Shown: positions 50,160-62,330, numbered from the stretch's first letter. The stretch: DNA of 64,000 nt from Typhlomys cinereus (GCA_023101885.1 JALPQD010000005.1:3119020-3183019), one strand, 5' to 3'. A program made the numbers and translations. Notes: a model not told the origin generated them from the letters alone.

Positions 50160-51410
50160 TCTACTGGAAAAAAATCAAACAAGGGACCCTGCCACCATAG
50201 AATGAACAAACAATGCAACACTGGGAGATTGAGGAAGGAGGAGTACTTATACCCAAAAGTCGGAGACCACTCTAAGGCAACACAGTTGAGACCTCTGCCT
50301 CAAAAACAATTCAAATTGGGGGAAATATGAATCAGAGGGAAAATAATGAATATATACTGGGAAAAGATCCAACAAATTCTGTGGAATTACCATTTCATGA
50401 TCAAGGCTAAATATATAAGGCAAAACCAGAAAACTAACAAAATTCCTTCGGTATTTTTATTTTTATTTTTTTATTTATTTTTTTTTAGTATTTTTATTTT
50501 TTTCATAAAGGCCTAACTATCCAAACAAAAAGTATTTGTACACGTACTCTACCTATAATTCTTTTGAAAAGTAAAAAGACAGAATAAAAACAGTGCTATA
50601 TTCCTCCCAGGAACAAGAATACAGCCAAATGTAAGTCTCTTCAATCTCCTGCTCCATCCACAATCCCTGGTCTGTCTACAGCTTTAAGTTCAGGTCTCTG
50701 CTAACTCTTGAGTTTGCACCGATTCCAGGACTCTTCCCTAAAGAAAGACGGGTTGAGGAGATTTCAATTCCATTCCATGACTCATTAGAACAATTAGTCT
50801 CATTATAGTAGTTACTCACTTTCAGTAACTCCAAAAAAAGTCATGTCTTTAGGATAAAACAAATGCTCTCAACACTAATTTCTGAAACTGGTCAAATCCT
50901 ATTTTGCAGATTACAAAACCTCCTTTTGGGAGTCAGACTTAGAATCTGCATTTATATCTCTTAGAGCATTTAGCCCTGTGCAAGTACATAAACTGTTTAT
51001 TGAACAAAATCAAATTATAATTCCGTAGTTTCTAATATCACCATAACATAAAATGAACAAACAAGTTCTATCCTTAAAGAAAACCTGATATATTTTTTTA
51101 ATATTTTTATTGCAACAATAACTTTGATAAGAGTATTTTCCAAATACTCAAAGACAGAAGGCGAAAGGGAAGGGAGGAAGAAGCAAATGGACAACAAATG
51201 CAGGCATAGTGTTGTAAACCTGCAATCAAGATGTACTCAGGGGGTAGCAGCATGAAAATAAGTGTCTGAGACTAGCCTGGGGCTACACAGCAAGACCCCA
51301 TGAAGAAGAGAAGCAAAGGAGAAGGCAAGCGTAGACTGAAAAAAGAATTCTCAGTTTACATATCTAATAAAAGACTGGTATCCAAAACACATAAACTCTT
51401 ACAAATAGTA
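50160..51410. other. Intron with B1-like remnants
   Basis: AT-rich intron upstream of the EVI5 exon at 49,759-49,948. B1-like remnants lie at about 50,195-50,310 and 51,195-51,310 (GAGACTAGCCTGGGGCTACA). Nothing else recognised. Confidence 0.5.
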
Positions 51411-51417
51411 ATTAAAC

Positions 51418-51670
51418 AAATATGGGGATGGCTAGCTCAGCAGGTAAGACACTTGCTGGCAAACTTGATCTGAGTTCAATTCTCAGATGTCCACAGAGTG
51501 GAAGGACGGACAGAACTAAACTAGCCTCCACCCTGACATGATGACAGGAAGCGAGTTCCCTATCTCCCGACTCTTTCCTCTCTCATCTCATCCCCCTCTC
51601 TTTTCTATTCTGTCTTCCCTTAGACGCCTTCTCTCTCCTTTCCTCCTTTCTTCTCTCAAATTTTTTTAAA
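51418..51670 (+). mobile_element. B3-like SINE
   Basis: Head GATGGCTAGCTCAGCAGGTA and GATCTGAGTTCAATTCTCAG, with a pyrimidine-rich tail (CTTCCCTTAGACGCCTTCTC). Confidence 0.6.
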
Positions 51671-51689
51671 AAACAAAACAAAACAGTCT

Positions 51690-52845
51690 TTTAAAAATAA
51701 ACAAGGGACTTGAATGATGCTTTCCAAAGTAAGCGAAATAATCAAATGGCCAGTAGTTTACTGAAAAATGTTCAGCATCACTAGTTATCACAGAAATGCA
51801 AGTTAAAGCCACAATATGCACACATTAACATGGCTCACATAGCAAATACTGGATAGACTAGAGCTATTGTAACTCCCATAAATCAGTATTGGAAGTTAAA
51901 AAAGGCCAATCTCATATTAAAGTACTATGGCAAGTCCTTGTTAAGTTTATTTATATATATAAATATAGCCTAACAAGTGAAATGCAAACACAATAAAAAA
52001 TTAAAAATAAGAGACCTGTAATTTAAAATTCAGTCTTTACAGTCTCAAACCCAAAGCAACTCAAATGTCCAGAAAAATATATAGTCAAACTGTAGTACAT
52101 TCTTCATTATATTACTACTTAGTGATAAAAAGAAACAAGCTTGAAACACATGCATTAACATGCATGACCACTATAGACATTAGGTTGATCGGAAGGAACC
52201 AGGTACAAAAGAATATGCATTCTTTTTTTATACAACGTTTTTACACAATGTTGAAAAACATACCATAAAAAAATAGAAGTATATCCTCATGGCTTTGACT
52301 TTCATCAAACCTTGTCAAGTGTGACTCCAAAAGCACAAATAACAAAAGAAAAAAAAAAAAAACAGATGAACTAACACTCCACAAAATTAAAAAACATTTT
52401 GTACTTTACTACCATAAAAAAAAAAGGAGGGGAGAAAATATTTCCAAGCTTCCCATGGGCTGGGGTTCTGTGTGCCCACAGCGTGGACGGCCTCCTGTGG
52501 GCTGGGTTTCCGTGTGCCCACATCATGAACTTAGTCTTATAGAAGATGTTATTCAAAACTGTTATTCTCCAACTTTATCATGTATTCTTAACCATGTGGA
52601 ACTAGGACTCAATCATAACTACATCTTTAATGTATTTTCTTTTATTACTTACATATTATTTTATGTTGTCCAATTTAAAAAATTAGGACATTAAGGGAGG
52701 AGGTGGACATGCTAGGGAAATATCTAGGGGAAGCAGGAGGGAGAAAGGGGCAGCTATGATCAAAATGCATCACCTACATGTATGAGATTGTAAAAGAGTG
52801 AATAAAAACAAAATTAATTTTAAAAAACAACAAAAACATATTGAG
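51690..52845 (+). mobile_element. L1 3' region (old) with short tandem duplication
   Basis: Sense L1 ORF2/3' UTR pattern (AAATGTTCAGCATCACTAGT, ATTGGAAGTTAAAAAAGGCC) to about 52,360, and an L1-type 3' end at about 52,690-52,845 (CCTACATGTATGAGATTGTA). Between them a roughly 45-bp unit is duplicated in tandem (GGGCTGGGGTTCTGTGTGCC near 52,458; GGGCTGGGTTTCCGTGTGCC near 52,499). Confidence 0.65.
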
Positions 52846-52967
52846 GGGGAGGAAAAAAGGGTCAAGGACAATCATCTATTATGTTGGTAATTAGGAAGAC
52901 TATATAATAATTAAAATGATTTTGAAAAAAGAAGAATATCTGCAAGCCATAAAGGACTTAAAAAACT

Positions 52968-53250
52968 GGGGCTGGAGAGGTGGCTCAGGGGTTAAGCCTC
53001 TGCCTTACAGGCGGAAGGTCCTGAGTTCAGATCCTAGACCCCACATATAGACGCCTGGCAGAAGCGGGGGCGGCCTGAGTTTCTGGTCCTGGTAGGGCGG
53101 AGCCTGTGAATCCCGGGGCAGAGTAAACAAGGAGGAGGTGGAGGTGTCCATGGTGGTTCCCAAATTCTCCGTGGTTCTACATACATACACACACACATAC
53201 ATACACACACGCACACACACGCACAATTGAATAAATAATAACAAAATTAA
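52968..53250 (+). mobile_element. Young B2-superfamily SINE
   Basis: Near-consensus copy with (CA)-rich tail and AATAAATAATAACAAAATT end. Flanked by AAAGGACTTAAAAAACT and AAAGGACTTACAAAAACT, a clear target duplication within L1. Confidence 0.93.
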
Positions 53251-53259
53251 AAAAGGACT

Positions 53260-53715
53260 TACAAAAACTGTCAAAAAACTTATAAATCAATAAAAAAGCC
53301 ACAGAAAAGATGGAAAAAAATGTATAAACGAGCATGTGATGCTCAATAGCACAATCAGGGATGTGCAAATCAAAAATCACGATGAGTTACACTTTATAAC
53401 TTCTAGGGTGGTATAATCAAATGCATAATCATCAGCAGTTTATAAGACAACGCAGACAGTGGGGCTCCAATGTACCAAAAGGGAAGCTATGAAATGATAC
53501 AATCACTTCAGAAAAACAACCTACTAGATTCCTTGCTCACCCCTACCCGGGCCGCCAGCAGAGACCCCAGGATGGCCCTGAAGAGAATCCACAAGGAACC
53601 ACCACATGGACCACCAATTATACTTCCAAGTATATATCCAAGAGAAATGAAAACTCATATCCACACAAAAACATACAGGCAAAAGTTCGCAATGGAGAAC
53701 TTAAGAGTCACCAAA
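53260..53715 (+). mobile_element. L1 3'-region fragment carrying the UBE2D2B patch
   Basis: Resembles the 3' end of old mammalian L1 ORF2 and start of the 3' UTR (CAAATCAAAAATCACGATGA, then AAGTATATATCCAAGAG and CATATCCACACAAAAAC). It is interrupted at 53,530-53,599 by the retrogene fragment and preceded by a young SINE. Confidence 0.75.
53530..53599 (+). pseudogene. 70-bp duplicate of the UBE2D2B 5' end inside an L1
   Basis: Matches 54,712-54,781 with one mismatch; the last 66 bases are identical. It carries the final 5' UTR bases, the ATG and the first eight codons plus one base of the retrogene, then breaks straight into L1 sequence. The L1 text on each side (CACTTCAGAAAAACA before, TATATATCCAAGAGAAATG after) is recognisable, and roughly 25-30 bp of the L1 consensus are missing at the insertion. 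A broken fragment with no coding capacity. Confidence 0.93.
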
Positions 53716-54250
53716 ATAAGTTAAGTGTAATGACTCAGGAAGACTGCCTTGCGAGTCAGAGGCTGCAGCTACAGTGGAATCTTATCTTAAACAAAAGTTG
53801 TGCTAAGGAACTGAGTTGACAGAAAAGACACAAAAAATTTTTCTGGAATGATGAGAATTTTCTATGTCTTTGGCAACATTCTGGTTATTCACAATATGTA
53901 GATCTGACAAAATTCAATTATGTACTGAGTATTTTTCGAGTTATTCACCAATTTTATGCTTATATAAAATACTAATGTCAATAGGGATATGGATTGAGAA
54001 AACTCCAAAACTGTAAAGAGCATGACTGCTACTTTGTGAGAGATTGTTTTGGGTACAGTTTGTAAACAAAGACACAAACATAGCTTTTTCAAGCGTCTTG
54101 GACATTAAAGGTAAATTTTACGTTCTCTAAAGAAAAGGTTTAGAATTGTAATAAAGAAAAGGTTCTGTCTGAAAGATGAAACATGCTGCGGAAGGCAGGT
54201 ATTCACGTCTCTTCCCAGGGAACAAAGAGGTCCAACTGCGGTCTGCACCG

Positions 54251-55197
<947 letters not shown>

Positions 55198-56045
55198 TTA
55201 ACTACCGCATATCCTCTACAAATGAAGATAGGGGAACCGAGAACGGAAGTCCTCCTGATTCCCATTTGACTGTTTTCTGTGAGCCATGAGCCTCCTTCCT
55301 CTCGCCCCACGCAGCTCACCTGAGGCAGCAGTGCTGCGAGCTGTACTACACCTGGAACAGCAAACTAGAAATGCTGCTTCTGTATCAACCTTGTCTCCTG
55401 GCAGAGAAACGTTCTCCAGGCTAAACCAGGTGTGGGACTAAAGTTTTCCTCCTGACTTCAATTTGGAAGGTGTGAGGGGTGGTAGGTACAGAGTGTGCCT
55501 GAATGGGGAAAAGCTCCGCCGGCCTGTAGAAGACTGTTAAGTGGACTCCATTGAAATTCAAAAAAGTTGTGAAAAACAAGGTGAAGAACTTAAGACTTTC
55601 CGTACTCATTTTATTCCAAAGATCTGCAACTTAGATGAAAGTTATGACCAACCAGATTAATTAAACTTTACCTATTTCCTGTGTTTTAAGGTCTAAGTTT
55701 AACTGATAAAAACAGATTGGCACTATTAGACTATAAAGTGTGATCAGCTTTGTTGCTAACTTTTATACCTCACTGTCTCTTCACCCTTCCTTCAGCCTCT
55801 TTCCATAGTCCTTGGTTTAATATGTGGTTTCTCAGTTTATACATCACCAATAGCCGTTATTTTTCTTATGTTAACAATTTAATCTATTTTTATGTAAGGG
55901 TGAAAATTCATCTGATGGAAAAAAAAGTGTATAAAGACCCAGTTGCTCCTGCAAGAATGATTAATCTGTGTAATAAACCAATTATTCCAGTCATTACATA
56001 CATTTTGTGTGAACAGGCTTTTTTTTATTTTAAGAACTTTGTCTA
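55198..56045 (+). other. 3' UTR-like sequence of the UBE2D2B retrogene
   Basis: Non-coding sequence following the stop with no SINE or L1 match that I recognise, consistent with a long UBE2D-type 3' UTR. AATAAA is at 55,972-55,977, followed by a T-rich stretch. I do not see a clear poly(A) tail or flanking target-site duplication, so the retrocopy end is approximate; an old insertion would have lost both. Confidence 0.6.
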
Positions 56046-56084
56046 GCTGAGAATAGATTTTTCTCTTGTCCTTGAAATGGTTTT

Positions 56085-56550
56085 ATTGGGGCTGGGAAGA
56101 CTGCTTTCAAAGGCAGGGGCTTTAACTGCAACGCTAAGGGACCTGAGTTCAGATCCCATGTAAAAATGCCAGGTAGGGATGGTTGCCTATGTAATTCTAG
56201 ACCTGGAAAACAAAAGCCTGGGAATCACCAGAGTAAGCTGGCTAGCCAGACCTAGCCAGTACCTAGCCAGACCTAGCTAGTACCTAGCCAGACCTAGCCA
56301 GTACATGGTCTGGATTTAATTAGAGACCCTGGCTCACAAGAGGAAGTGGACAAGGGAGAATGATTCCTGATAACACACTTGGGCCTCTATAGACATACAT
56401 ACTCAAGTGCACTAATGTATACACATCCACATACCCACATGTGCCTACCCACATGTGCCTACCCACATGTGCCTACCCACATGCAAAACACACGCACACC
56501 CACAAACACACATGTACATGCACACACACACCTCACACTCATAAAAAAGT
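56085..56550 (+). mobile_element. B3-like SINE with 14-bp and 20-bp tandem repeats
   Basis: SINE head near GGGGCTGGGAAGACTGCTTT and GAGTTCAGATCCC. Inside are short repeats of CCAGACCTAGCCAGTACCTA (about 56,245-56,305) and of TACCCACATGTGCC (copies at 56,432, 56,446, 56,460 and a partial at 56,474), then CA-rich tail. The frame across the tail is not coding. Confidence 0.7.
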
Positions 56551-56559
56551 GCTTTTATT

Positions 56560-57120
56560 TATATTGGTTCAATTTTGATTCATGAAACAATTTCACTTTA
56601 TGCAGTAAAAAGAGCTATCTTGGGAATAATTTTATTAAAGACAGAAGCATTTTCATGAAGCATGCAGCATTCTAGGAATATGAATTAAATAAGAAATTTG
56701 CTTTGTTAATGAAACTAAGCTGCATTTCACCAAAACCTTGATATTCACTGGTACATAGGACATAAAACACAAAAGCATTGCTATTTATTAAATGTACACC
56801 TCAGTGACCATAATTATGAAAGAGCAACTTTGACCAAACCTAGGTAAACAATACAATCTTGTAATTACCTAGTAATTACTTTGTATTAACATTTACAGAA
56901 TGTTCATCTCATTTAAAGTTGTACTGTATGTAGCTTTTTGAAATTCTTCCCTGACTCTAGTAAAACATATGGAAAACATAAATTGTGTTTTCCAGAAACA
57001 TCATGTGAACTAGGCAAATTATTAACCCTCGCAGAGTTCCTAATATAAACCAGACCATCCTAGAGGTTCACAGCTAATGAATGCTCTGTAGGTATTGGGT
57101 TCTTTCTGTTTTCTTTCAGC
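56560..57120. other. Intron without recognised elements
   Basis: AT-rich unique DNA following the retrogene and its flanking SINE. No repeats or exon-like signals seen. Confidence 0.5.
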
Positions 57121-57124
57121 AAAT

Positions 57125-57285
57125 AGGTGTGCATGTGCTATATATATAGCACATGCATGGAGGTCATAGGGTAACTTTTGAAGTCAGTTCTTTCCACCAT
57201 GTGAGCTCTTGGGATCAAATTCAAGTTGCAAGGTTTGCAAACTGATGCCTTTAACCTGAGTGAACTATTCTGCCTGGCATCAGAT
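57125..57285 (-). mobile_element. B4/RSINE-like repeat with palindromic start
   Basis: Rodent repeat pattern (CATGGAGGTCATAGGGTAAC, CTTGGGATCAAATTCAAGTT). Its start contains the 28-bp perfect palindrome at 57,130-57,157 (left half TGCATGTGCTATAT). Confidence 0.65.
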
Positions 57286-57425
57286 TCTTCAAAACACATC
57301 TTTACTAAAATTCCTAAACAAAAAATTGAGGAATAAATGCCTACTCCATTTACTTTCAAAAAAGATATAGGTAAACAAAAACTATATTGATGGCTTATAT
57401 GTATTTACTATACCTTTTATTATTT

Positions 57426-57693
57426 ATCCAATTGTGCATGTGTGTGTGCACGTGTATGTATGCGTGTGTATATGTGTGTGTGTAGAACCACAGACAAATT
57501 CGGGAACCACCATGGACACTTCCACCTCCTCATTTACTCTGCCCCAGGATTCACAGGCTCCGCCCTACCAGGACCAGAAACACAAGCCGTCCCCGCTTCT
57601 GCCTGGCATCTATATGTGGGGGTCTAGGATCCGAACTAAGGACCTTCCGCCTGCAAGGCAGAGGCTTAACTCCTGAGCCACCTCTTCAGCCCC
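57426..57693 (-). mobile_element. Young B2-superfamily SINE
   Basis: Antisense near-consensus copy with TG-rich tail part. Flanked by CCTTTTATTATTT (57,413-57,425 and 57,694-57,706). Confidence 0.93.
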
Positions 57694-58074
57694 CCTTTTA
57701 TTATTTTAAAATACACTTCTATTTACTAAGATAATTGTAAAATAGCTTCAGGTAGGTCCTTGGAAGAATTCCAAAAGCACTGCTAGCACAGGAGAGGAGA
57801 GCTCATGTGTTCTATCGCCTCTGAAGACTTCTGGTGAGATAGGATGCAGATGTAAAAGCTGCAAGTCATCCTGACCCTGCTCTGGACTAATGATATGCAT
57901 GTACATGTGTCTTAATTTTAACAAAAGGTTTTTTTTATAATCAAAAGATTGAAATAAACCATTTTTATATGGCTGTGTGCTTTAAGCCAGGTATTACTAC
58001 ATTAAGTCAATAACTACAACCTCCACCCAAAATAAGAGTTTGTTAAAGAAAAGTCTATATAAGTCTAGTATAGC

Positions 58075-58230
58075 ATGGCCCAATAATGTGGCACACATTT
58101 GCAATCCCACCACTTGGGACCTAGAAGCAAGAAAGTCATTGCAAGGTTAAGGTCAATCTAGACTAAATAGGGAGGAGCCACAGGTCAAGCATGGGTATAT
58201 AGTAAGGCCATTTCAAAAAAAAAAAAAATG
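58075..58230 (+). mobile_element. B1-like SINE
   Basis: Degenerate sense copy (CCAATAATGTGGCACACATT, GCAATCCCACCACTTGGGAC) with an A-run end. Confidence 0.65.
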
Positions 58231-58251
58231 TAGTTTAAATTAATAATGTCT

Positions 58252-58505
58252 GGGGCTGGAGAGGTGGCTCAGGGGTTAAGCCTCTGCCTTGCAGGAGGAA
58301 GGTCCCGAGTTCGGATCCCAGACCCCACGTATAGATGCCAGGCAGAAGCGGGGGCGGCCTGCGTTTCCGGTCCTGGCAGGGCGGAGCCTGTGAATCCCGG
58401 GGCAGAGTAAACAAGGAGGAGGTGGAGGCGTCCATGGTGGTTCCCAAATTCGCCTGTGGTTCTATACACGCGCACACATGCACAATTGAATAAACAAAAC
58501 AAAAA
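58252..58505 (+). mobile_element. Young B2-superfamily SINE
   Basis: Near-consensus sense copy with a very short CA segment and end AATTGAATAAACAAAAC. Perfect 15-bp target duplication AAATTAATAATGTCT (58,237-58,251 and 58,506-58,520). Confidence 0.95.
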
Positions 58506-58784
58506 AAATTAATAATGTCTATACAATCTACAGCAGTGTAATATCCTCAACATTTATATTCACTCAAATTCACTAATGCAGAACAAATTTCTGTTTTACA
58601 AGATCCATTCATAGTAAATCCTATAGGCAAATCATATATGCAAAATTTACCACTGTCTTACAACTGACTACCATAAAACATGGTATGTGGGTTTATAGCC
58701 AAGAAGCAATAGGCTACACAACCTAGGTGTATGTAAGCATATTCTGATGCACATGATAAAAGCCAACAATCTCTTAGAAGCTAT

Positions 58785-59060
58785 CCTGTTTGGCTCGGAA
58801 CAGGGCTCAGTGTTTAAGGCATGAAAGCAAACATGGATCCCCATGTAAACGCCAGGAGGGTGCGGCATTCCCCTGCAGTCCTGTCTCAGAAGGTAAAGAC
58901 TGGGAATCCTCAGAGCAAGCTGCACAGCCAGACTACACAGATCAGCAAGCTCTGGGTTTGACTGAGAGTGAGTGAGTATGATTCATAACACCAACCTTGG
59001 TCCTTTACATGAACATGCATGTACATATACATACAAACGCATATACAAACATGAATGCAC
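58785..59060 (+). mobile_element. B3-like SINE
   Basis: Degenerate tRNA-type SINE (CAGGGCTCAGTGTTTAAGGC, GATCCCCATGTAAACGCCAG, CAACCTTGGTCCTTTACATG) with an imperfect CA-rich tail. The intron to 59,590 shows nothing else. Confidence 0.65.
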
Positions 59061-59589
59061 CACACGTTAAATGGTGGGAAAAGAATCTGTCATATCATCA
59101 GTGGCATGTTTATACCTAGTTATGGCATTCAGGAAAAGGAGATATATAGATCCCTTAAGCATGTGAAGACTTTATGAAACATATAATTAGAATCAAGTAT
59201 TTCCATTTCCTATTGCTAAATATGTTTAATACAGAAAGGTTCCAAACCAATTACACCTAATTTCAACACAACTAAGATATAACAGCTGTGAAGAAGATAC
59301 TGAAAGATGACAATTTAACAACTTGAACTGGTAAACTGGTGATTCAGTATTACTGGTAGTCTGTGGATACTGACATGTCCATCCAAAACTATTCACTTAT
59401 TTTCTTCATCACATGCAGTCACTGTCTTACATAAACTTATTTAAAAAAAAAAAAAAAAAGCAAAGCTACCCACCCCAGTTCCGTTTTCATCAAAATTTTC
59501 TTATGGCTAATAAAAGAAACTTATCAAATTAAAAGAAAATACTGCTTCATGAGAGAGGTATGAAAAAGAGTAGTTTTTGTTTTGCTAGG

Positions 59590-59725
59590 TTTTACTCTTT
59601 TTGAGGATTTTTTAAGACAGTGTCTCCTATATATTCTAATTGACTTTGAATGTTCCGTGACCCTCCTGCCTCCGTCTCCACCTGCTAGAATTACAGGTGT
59701 ATCTCTACCACATCTGGCTATGAAG
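59590..59725 (-). mobile_element. B1-like SINE
   Basis: Antisense copy (TTTAAGACAGTGTCTCCTAT, CCTCCTGCCTCCGTCTCCAC). Confidence 0.65.
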
Positions 59726-59814
59726 AGTACTTTGTGTGTAGAATTCTGAATGCGATAAACCTCAAAGAAAAAGCCTCACTATAATATTGACTAAAAAAGT
59801 ATAAAAGTGCCTTG

Positions 59815-60490
59815 GCACCCCCACCCATGACCACCTGCACATGAGGTTAGTACTACTCTCAACCTTTGTCAGAGAAGCTTCTTTTTGTTGTGGGTAGACT
59901 CAATGCAAAGACAACCGGTCAAGGTGCTGAGAATAAGTGACTACTGCGTGCTCAGTCCTAACGGAACATCTCTACCAACTGCCCAAGGCTCAGGAAACAC
60001 CTCAGAAGAGGTGGAGAACACGGGTTCTGTGTGGATGAGAGCAGTGTCACACATCACTGTGTCCCGGGCATAGCGTGGCTGCTCCACTCACAACACACAG
60101 CAACCGTGCTACCTGCACGACACTGGGCTCGCCCACATTTCAGCAGCTGGGAGGAGGGGCTTGGGAGACCCTAACCCTCCCTGCAGCGCCAATGGTAGTT
60201 AAAGGCTGCTAGAGGATGGGAGTTGTTTTCTTCAGAGATGAAGCCACTAATGAGTTGTCCAGGCTCCAGGAAATTACCTCTCACCCATGATGCTCTCGCA
60301 AGCAAATCAACCTGAATAAATTCAGTGAGTCAGGAAAAGAAAAAATAAATAAATAAATAAAATGAAAGGAGAGGGGGTAAGCTTACTTAGAAGAAGCTTA
60401 TGAAGACAGTGGTAAGAGAGTAATGCCTATGATCAAAATATATTACATATATATGAAATTGTCAACAAATATTTATAAAAGCATAAAAGA
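59815..60490 (+). mobile_element. L1 3' UTR (rodent Lx-type)
   Basis: Sense L1 3' end recognisable from repeated rodent motifs (CAGAGAAGCTTCTTTTTGTT, CTCAGGAAACACCTCAGAAG, and terminus CTATGATCAAAATATATTAC). Related to 61.5-62.3 kb. No coding capacity. Confidence 0.7.
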
Positions 60491-60954
60491 TAAAGAAAAA
60501 GTTCTGTTTTGGGTATTTGTAGTTTGAAATCCTTGGAGAACATCCTTACATAACTGCAATAACAGAGGAAAAAGAAGACTACAGAAATTTGGCAATTATT
60601 TGTAAATAATTAACATTAAACTTTTTGAACATCTATTAAATTCAGCACACTTGTCCTATGGATAACTCAACAGGATACAATACCAATTGGTCAACATTCC
60701 ACATGGAAAATTGCAAATCAGTAAAATAATTCATACAGAGTTAATGAAGAAAAATGCTATATGAGAAAAATATACAAAAAACTAAATGCACTGGCATTTA
60801 GACACTGAAAACCTCGTTTTTAAAAGTTATTTATGTATTTTTTTAATTTTCAGAAAGCCTTATTTCAAAGGGTGCCAAATCTCTAATGCGCACCAAAGAA
60901 AAAAACAAAAGAAAAACAAAGAAAAAACAAAAACAAAACAAAACAAAACAAAAC

Positions 60955-61165
60955 AACTTTTGGGCCAATGAGGTGGCTCAGCAGATAAAAGCATTTGCCA
61001 CGCACACCTTGGCAGCCTAAGTTTGAGTCTCGGAATCCATGTAAAAGTGACAGGAGAGAACTGACTACACAAAGTTGTCCTCTGACCTCTAGCACTTGTG
61101 TTATGATACACGTGCACCCACCCACATACACATACATGCACACACAATAAAATAATAAATGAAAA
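60955..61165 (+). mobile_element. B3-like SINE
   Basis: Head GGGCCAATGAGGTGGCTCAG, GTTTGAGTCTCGGAATCCAT, tail with CACATACACATACATGCACA. An (AAAAC)n run precedes it at about 60,901-60,955. Confidence 0.65.
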
Positions 61166-61199
61166 TTGAATTAAAAAATAATTTATAATCTCAGCAGAT

Positions 61200-61370
61200 A
61201 GCAAATTATTCAATTCAGATTTGTTTTAGTTCATCTGGGCTGCTCTAACAAAATAGCTTCATATCGGATAATTTATAAGCAAAAAATTATGCACGGTTCT
61301 GGAAATCGGGAAATCCAAAATAAAGGCATCTAATGAGGGTTATTTCTCATCAACACTTTCTTTCTAAGTG
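61200..61370 (+). other. Ancient mammalian repeat, family not named
   Basis: GGGCTGCTCTAACAAAATAG and GGATAATTTATAAGCAAAAA, then CACGGTTCTGGAAATCGGGA follow a pattern I know from old mammalian interspersed repeats, but I cannot assign the family. Confidence 0.4.
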
Positions 61371-61489
61371 CTATGCAAATTGTGGGAAGGAAACATCAAG
61401 GTGTTATACCCAGCGCTGGATCTTAAATGTTTCAATACATTGACCTTCCAGGCAAGGAATGCCCAACAATGCAATAATGGAATGACTGT

Positions 61490-62330
61490 TATGGAGGTAA
61501 CCAACTGCTTTCTGATGGGACTTGAGGCCTGCCTGTTTCCTGGAGGAAATTCAGACCTGGTACTGTGATCAAAAGCTCATAACTAGGAAGGTCACAGGCC
61601 CCAGGCAGAATTTAAAACTGTTGTTTTAGTAAATGGTTATGTTTCCTGGAGGAAATTCAGACCTGGTACTGTGATCAAAAGCTCATAACTAGGAAGGTCA
61701 CAGGCCCCAGGCAGAATTTAAAACTGTTGTTTTAATAAATGGTTATGTTGTCAAACTGCCTTCTAAATATTAATGTTCACATCCATAGATTAGTGGTGCT
61801 TTCAGCACTGGTCAGAGAACTTTCATTAATGCACAGACTTATAACTGTTCAAAGTGCTAAGAATAAGTGACTGCTCAGTGTCCAGTCCTAAATGCAACAT
61901 TTATATCAACCTCTTCCCCCACTCCCAGACCACATCACAGGCTCAGAGAATATCACAGAAAAGGTAGAGGGAAGCAGAGGGAACAGAGGATCCCGGGATG
62001 GAAGTGAAGTGATGAAACCCTGTCTTCTGGACACATGCTCATTGCAAGATCCACAGCATTCCAGCACGGCTGGAGGGTCACCAGCGCCACACCTAGCTAA
62101 GCACTAGTGGCAGCTGATGCCTGCTGGCGAAGATCATTTTTCTGTGGCAGTTGATAGGTTGTCCACATTCCAGTGGATGGTCCCACACCCATGAAGGTGG
62201 GAGAGAACACACTGACTGAGAAGAGGTAGGGTAAGTACAAGAAATGGAGATGGATATGATTAAGATACACTGTATTACACACCTAAAAGTTGTCAAGGAA
62301 TTAATTTAAAATATTTTTTAAAATCATTGC
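61490..62330 (+). mobile_element. L1 3' UTR (rodent Lx-type) with internal duplication
   Basis: Sense L1 3' end parallel to 59.8-60.5 kb (GAATAAGTGACTGCTCAGTG, CATCACAGGCTCAGAGAATA, terminus GATTAAGATACACTGTATTA). Includes the 106-bp tandem duplication at 61,534-61,745. Confidence 0.7.
61534..61745 (+). repeat. 106-bp tandem duplication
   Basis: 61,534-61,639 is repeated at 61,640-61,745 with a single visible difference (TTTTAGTAAA versus TTTTAATAAA), starting TGTTTCCTGGAGGAAATTCA. Near identity inside a heavily decayed L1 marks it as recent, or as an assembly artefact. Confidence 0.97.

Noticed and set aside
52968..53040. tRNA gene-like A and B boxes in SINE heads
   Set aside because: They cannot fold as a functional tRNA and recur in every SINE copy; they are retroposon promoters.
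56432..56483. Short regular repeats that might suggest an array such as CRISPR
   Set aside because: Directly abutting 14-bp units with no spacers, in a SINE tail of a mammalian genome.
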